Shown: positions 7,056-9,526 of the stretch, one piece after another
Layout: each line of letters opens with the position of its first letter
How positions within the stretch are numbered: position 1 is the first letter of the stretch
NCBI GenBank assembly: GCA_023415275.1
Contig: JAEZLJ010000028.1
Location: forward strand, 1 to 9,526
DNA: 9,526 bases
Source: Bacteroidota bacterium
GTDB lineage: Bacteria > Bacteroidota > Bacteroidia > Chitinophagales > Chitinophagaceae
Direction: 5' to 3'
Made by a program: the position numbers and the translations under genes
The notes under the pieces: generated by a model
What the model saw: the letters and a program-made list of their open reading frames with translations, nothing else
What the model was told of the DNA's origin: nothing
Database searches by the model: none

Positions 7056-9526
7056 TTAAAATGCCTTAGCTGATATGATTAGTTTTTTATTGACCACTTT
7101 TCCTTGCTCCTGTAATTGAACAATATAAACACCGGGAGAAAGATTGGCAGTGGATACATCTTTTTTGATCCATTTTCCTGCTTCCATATATCCGTTTGAA
7201 ATGGTCTTTACCACTTCTCCCTGCATGTTATACATCCTGATCATTGATAAACCAGTAACAGCAGGTTTGAAGGCAATGGAAAATCCTGAAACGGTAGGGT
7301 TAGGAAATAGTTCCATCCTTCCTATTCCATTTTCGGCAACCTGTTCTGATTGAGCTGAATTAATCCTTTGAGTAGCATTGGAAACAATGGAAGGATCTAT
7401 CAACAGGCAGGCGGTAAACTTATCAAAAGAGCTGGAGCTTCCGGTATAGTTATTCCCTCCACCACCACTACCGCCGTTGACCAGGAAATTAAGCAGTGGA
7501 ACTGGTGTTCCGGCCCTGTAGGTACCATTTATGGAGGTAACTTTCCCCGAATCAGCCAATATGGGATAATCGAACGGTGGCTGGTAGGCAGCTATCCCAT
7601 AAGACCATTGGTCAGTAAAAGACCTGTTGGAATAAAACATGCCTTTCACTACGGAATTTGCGCCGTTCTTTTTAGTAAAGCCATTTGACGAAGTGATAAT
7701 AACCCCAGAGATAAATATATCAGATGTGCTACTGAATCCAACAGGCACCCGGGTGATCCACATACTTTTTGTGATATCGTAGGTGGTGTATGGAACAGTG
7801 GCTTTTCTGTCTGCCATGATCTTGCCGCGAGGCATGGATAGATTATTGACTACAGTAGCAGATGTTATATTGTTGAAAGTAACAGCACCACCGGTAAATA
7901 ACAGGAAGTCTCCATCTGCCGATAACTGCCCGCTCACTTTTGTGGTTATATTCAGCCACAAGGAAGTTGCAGACCTGGTGGTACTACCAAAATTGGTAAA
8001 GGAATTATGGGTGAGTAAGCAAGGATTAGGATTCACAGTCAATGTTCCATTTACATACGTAATGGCATAATTGGACAAATTAGTGTTACTGCCACCTACT
8101 GCTGTGGAAGGCACAATAGGATAAGAACTACCAGTAGCTGAGGCCAAAGTGCCCTGTGAAGAAAGATGCACATACTTAATTGAATCTTCATACATAAGCC
8201 TTCCGGAAGTGATGGTAAAAGCAGTGCTGTCCAATGCTATTTCAACACCATAAAGCTTGGCTGTATCCCTGGCTTTTATAGTTAGCGGGGCAGGCAGGAT
8301 ATTCAGATTGCCCAGTTCATAATGCACTTCAAGATTGTCATTCAATAAGGCACCCGGTACAATGGTTTGAATACCTGCGGTGATGCCAGTGATCAGATTG
8401 ATGGATTTAAAATTACTGGGGCCTGTATCTCCCAGGTCGGTAGAATCAATGATCACGGGTAACTTATTAGAATCAGTAAGGCTATTTACAATAGCTACCG
8501 GCACGCCGCCCACGATGGCTACGGGAACCCCGCCTACAATAGCAACAGGTACACCGCTCACTATCGCCACCGGTACACCTCCCACCATTGCTACCGGCAC
8601 TCCATTGATCAATTGGTTAGCATCCAATAAACCCCGAAGGTTGCTAGACTCAATAGAATTGATCATGGAAGTAGTAGTGGTGTCAGGATTAATATTATAA
8701 TTCAACACAGATTCCTGCGTAAGGTCAACCACCCTGGTAATTTGAGTAACAGGCACACCTCCCGGCGGAGCATATTGATTGGTGATTGTCCTGGCATTAT
8801 GAATAGCTGCCGAATCGGCCATAAAGCTTTCATTACTCACTACGCTATCCGCAAGGCCATTTACTATGGCTACCGGCACACCACCTACTATAGCCACCGG
8901 AACACCATTGACCACAGAACTTACCATGGCTACTGGCACTCCACCTACCATGGCTACCGGAACGCCACCCACTATGGCTACAGGCACACCATTAGCTAGT
9001 GTGGCGCTGACCACGACGGGCTGGCCATTGATCACCTGGATAGACTGGTAATTGACTATAGCTACAGGCACACCACCTACTATAGCCACCGGAACGCCAC
9101 CAACAATAGCTACAGGCACACCACCAACCATGGCCACAGGCACACCATTCAACAACTCATTCTTCACCTCAACCAGTTGACCATTAATCACTGCCACAGG
9201 CCGATTATTGGCAAATGCAATGACATCATTGGCCAATTGACTTTGGTGGGAGAGTTGGATGTAACTCTGTGTTGAAGCAGGATTAGCCAGTGTAATAGAA
9301 GGATCGACCTGGTAATTAAAATGAATATTGCCGATAGCTTGTCCATAGACCAGTGTAGTATCCCTGGGGCTAACCGTTACAGGCAATCTTTCTATAGAAA
9401 GCACACCGGGTAAGGAGTCATAATTATATTTTTCCAGCAAAGCGGCATCAGCTGCATTGGAAGGGTCAAACGTTCTTGAAGCCATGATTCTATACAGGCC
9501 CACATTGTCACATACCTGCGCATTCG
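7056..9526 (-). CDS. Secreted surface protein with MBG domains, GGVPVAIV repeats and T9SS sorting domain (5' end outside window)
   Basis: The 3' part of a large surface protein. The frame is open to the window edge, reading NAQVCDN before a GTG at 9503 that is unlikely to be the true start, so signal peptide and N-terminus are missing. Counting from that GTG: an MBG-like segment at about 38-72 (VTVSPRDTTLVYGQ), a repeat-rich region 100-341 with 14 exact GVPVA(I/M)V units plus degenerate ones (VAVINGQLVEV, IQVINGQPVVV, GVPVTQI), and a second YGX-type MBG domain at about 403-492 (LTIKARDTAKLYGVE ... ITYVNGTLTVNP). A beta-rich segment at 493-700 is unassigned, with a Gly-rich linker (677-683). 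The type A T9SS sorting domain is at 729-814 (ELFPNPTVSG, MYNMQGEVVK, LSPGVYIVQL). It is probably exported by T9SS and anchored or released outside the cell. The gene ends 54 bases before the cyclase without an evident terminator, so read-through is possible. Ligand and role are unknown. Confidence 0.9.
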   Translation of the reverse strand, partial: NAQVCDNVGLYRIMASRTFDPSNAADAALLEKYNYDSLPGVLSIERLPVTVSPRDTTLVYGQAIGNIHFNYQVDPSITLANPASTQSYIQLSHQSQLANDVIAFANNRPVAVINGQLVEVKNELLNGVPVAMVGGVPVAIVGGVPVAIVGGVPVAIVNYQSIQVINGQPVVVSATLANGVPVAIVGGVPVAMVGGVPVAMVSSVVNGVPVAIVGGVPVAIVNGLADSVVSNESFMADSAAIHNARTITNQYAPPGGVPVTQITRVVDLTQESVLNYNINPDTTTTSMINSIESSNLRGLLDANQLINGVPVAMVGGVPVAIVSGVPVAIVGGVPVAIVGGVPVAIVNSLTDSNKLPVIIDSTDLGDTGPSNFKSINLITGITAGIQTIVPGALLNDNLEVHYELGNLNILPAPLTIKARDTAKLYGVEIALDSTAFTITSGRLMYEDSIKYVHLSSQGTLASATGSSYPIVPSTAVGGSNTNLSNYAITYVNGTLTVNPNPCLLTHNSFTNFGSTTRSATSLWLNITTKVSGQLSADGDFLLFTGGAVTFNNITSATVVNNLSMPRGKIMADRKATVPYTTYDITKSMWITRVPVGFSSTSDIFISGVIITSSNGFTKKNGANSVVKGMFYSNRSFTDQWSYGIAAYQPPFDYPILADSGKVTSINGTYRAGTPVPLLNFLVNGGSGGGGNNYTGSSSSFDKFTACLLIDPSIVSNATQRINSAQSEQVAENGIGRMELFPNPTVSGFSIAFKPAVTGLSMIRMYNMQGEVVKTISNGYMEAGKWIKKDVSTANLSPGVYIVQLQEQGKVVNKKLIISAKAF
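8484..8606 (-). repeat. Coding tandem repeat, five GVPVA(I/M)V units
   Basis: Five consecutive 24-base units inside the surface protein encode GVPVAMV, GVPVAIV (four times), joined by Gly-Gly or Ser-Gly. The protein is almost invariant but the DNA is not: the single Ala of the five units is coded GCA, GCG, GCT, GCC and GCT in order, and the Pro by CCG, CCG, CCT, CCC and CCG. The frame is kept throughout. The block is bounded by Asn on both sides. Confidence 0.95.
8859..8993 (-). repeat. Coding tandem repeat, three plus two GVPVA(I/M)V units
   Basis: Two adjacent sub-blocks in the surface protein, three units then two, separated by the short spacer SSVVN. Each sub-block is entered with Asn-Gly and consists of GVPVA(I/M)V units joined by Gly-Gly. 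Codons vary between units as in the neighbouring blocks. Confidence 0.95.
9051..9149 (-). repeat. Coding tandem repeat, four GVPVA(I/M)V units
   Basis: Four units, the first with Met (GVPVAMV) and three with Ile, entered by Asn-Gly and closed by Asn. The residues just before (RPVAVINGQLVEV) and after (IQVINGQPVVV) look like diverged copies of the same motif, suggesting that the repeat field once reached further or that these are capping units. Confidence 0.95.

Noticed and set aside
8380..9051. Plus-strand open frames rich in ATGTPPTIATGTPP
   Set aside because: These are antisense readings of the GVPVAIV repeat region of the surface protein; the repeat keeps the opposite frame free of stops.
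8484..9149. CRISPR array or non-coding tandem repeat
   Set aside because: The repeats are 24-base in-frame coding units with no unique spacers of regular length, inside a long open frame with other recognisable domains.

Overview
The window looks like a chromosomal stretch of a Bacteroidota bacterium, probably of the Chitinophagaceae type (inference). Evidence: a type IX secretion (T9SS) C-terminal sorting domain on a large surface protein, MBG (YGX-type) domains, a TPR-transmembrane-cyclase architecture common in this phylum, and start codons without clear Shine-Dalgarno sequences. All six recognisable protein genes lie on the minus strand, so transcription runs from high to low coordinates.

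Layout in order of transcription. (1) 9526-7056: the 3' part of a large secreted surface protein, cut by the window edge, with two MBG-like domains, arrays of an 8-residue GGVPVAIV-type repeat and a T9SS sorting domain. (2) 7001-4983: a sensor class III nucleotidyl cyclase with signal peptide, TPR repeats, one membrane helix and a cytosolic catalytic domain carrying the expected catalytic and adenine-selecting residues. (3) After a 158-base gap, 4824-4219: an HD-superfamily phosphohydrolase. (4) Two bases later, 4216-1478: an integral membrane MFS/ATP:ADP-translocase-like protein with a HEAT-repeat C-terminal half. (5) 1457-999: a stand-alone cyclic-nucleotide-binding domain (CNBD) protein. 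(6) 954-229: a six-helix voltage-gated-type K+ channel with a TVGYGD filter. (7) 1-228: no convincing gene. Its first ~130 bases are G/A-rich, higher in GC and full of short inverted repeats, unlike the AT-rich stretch that follows.

Reading: genes 2-6 together look like a complete cyclic-nucleotide circuit. A periplasm-facing TPR sensor would control cAMP synthesis, an HD enzyme might degrade the messenger, and a CNBD protein could bind it and act on the membrane transporter-like HEAT protein and/or the K+ channel. Individual family assignments rest on visible motifs. The functional wiring is inference from gene order and spacing. The surface protein upstream may only be a neighbour.
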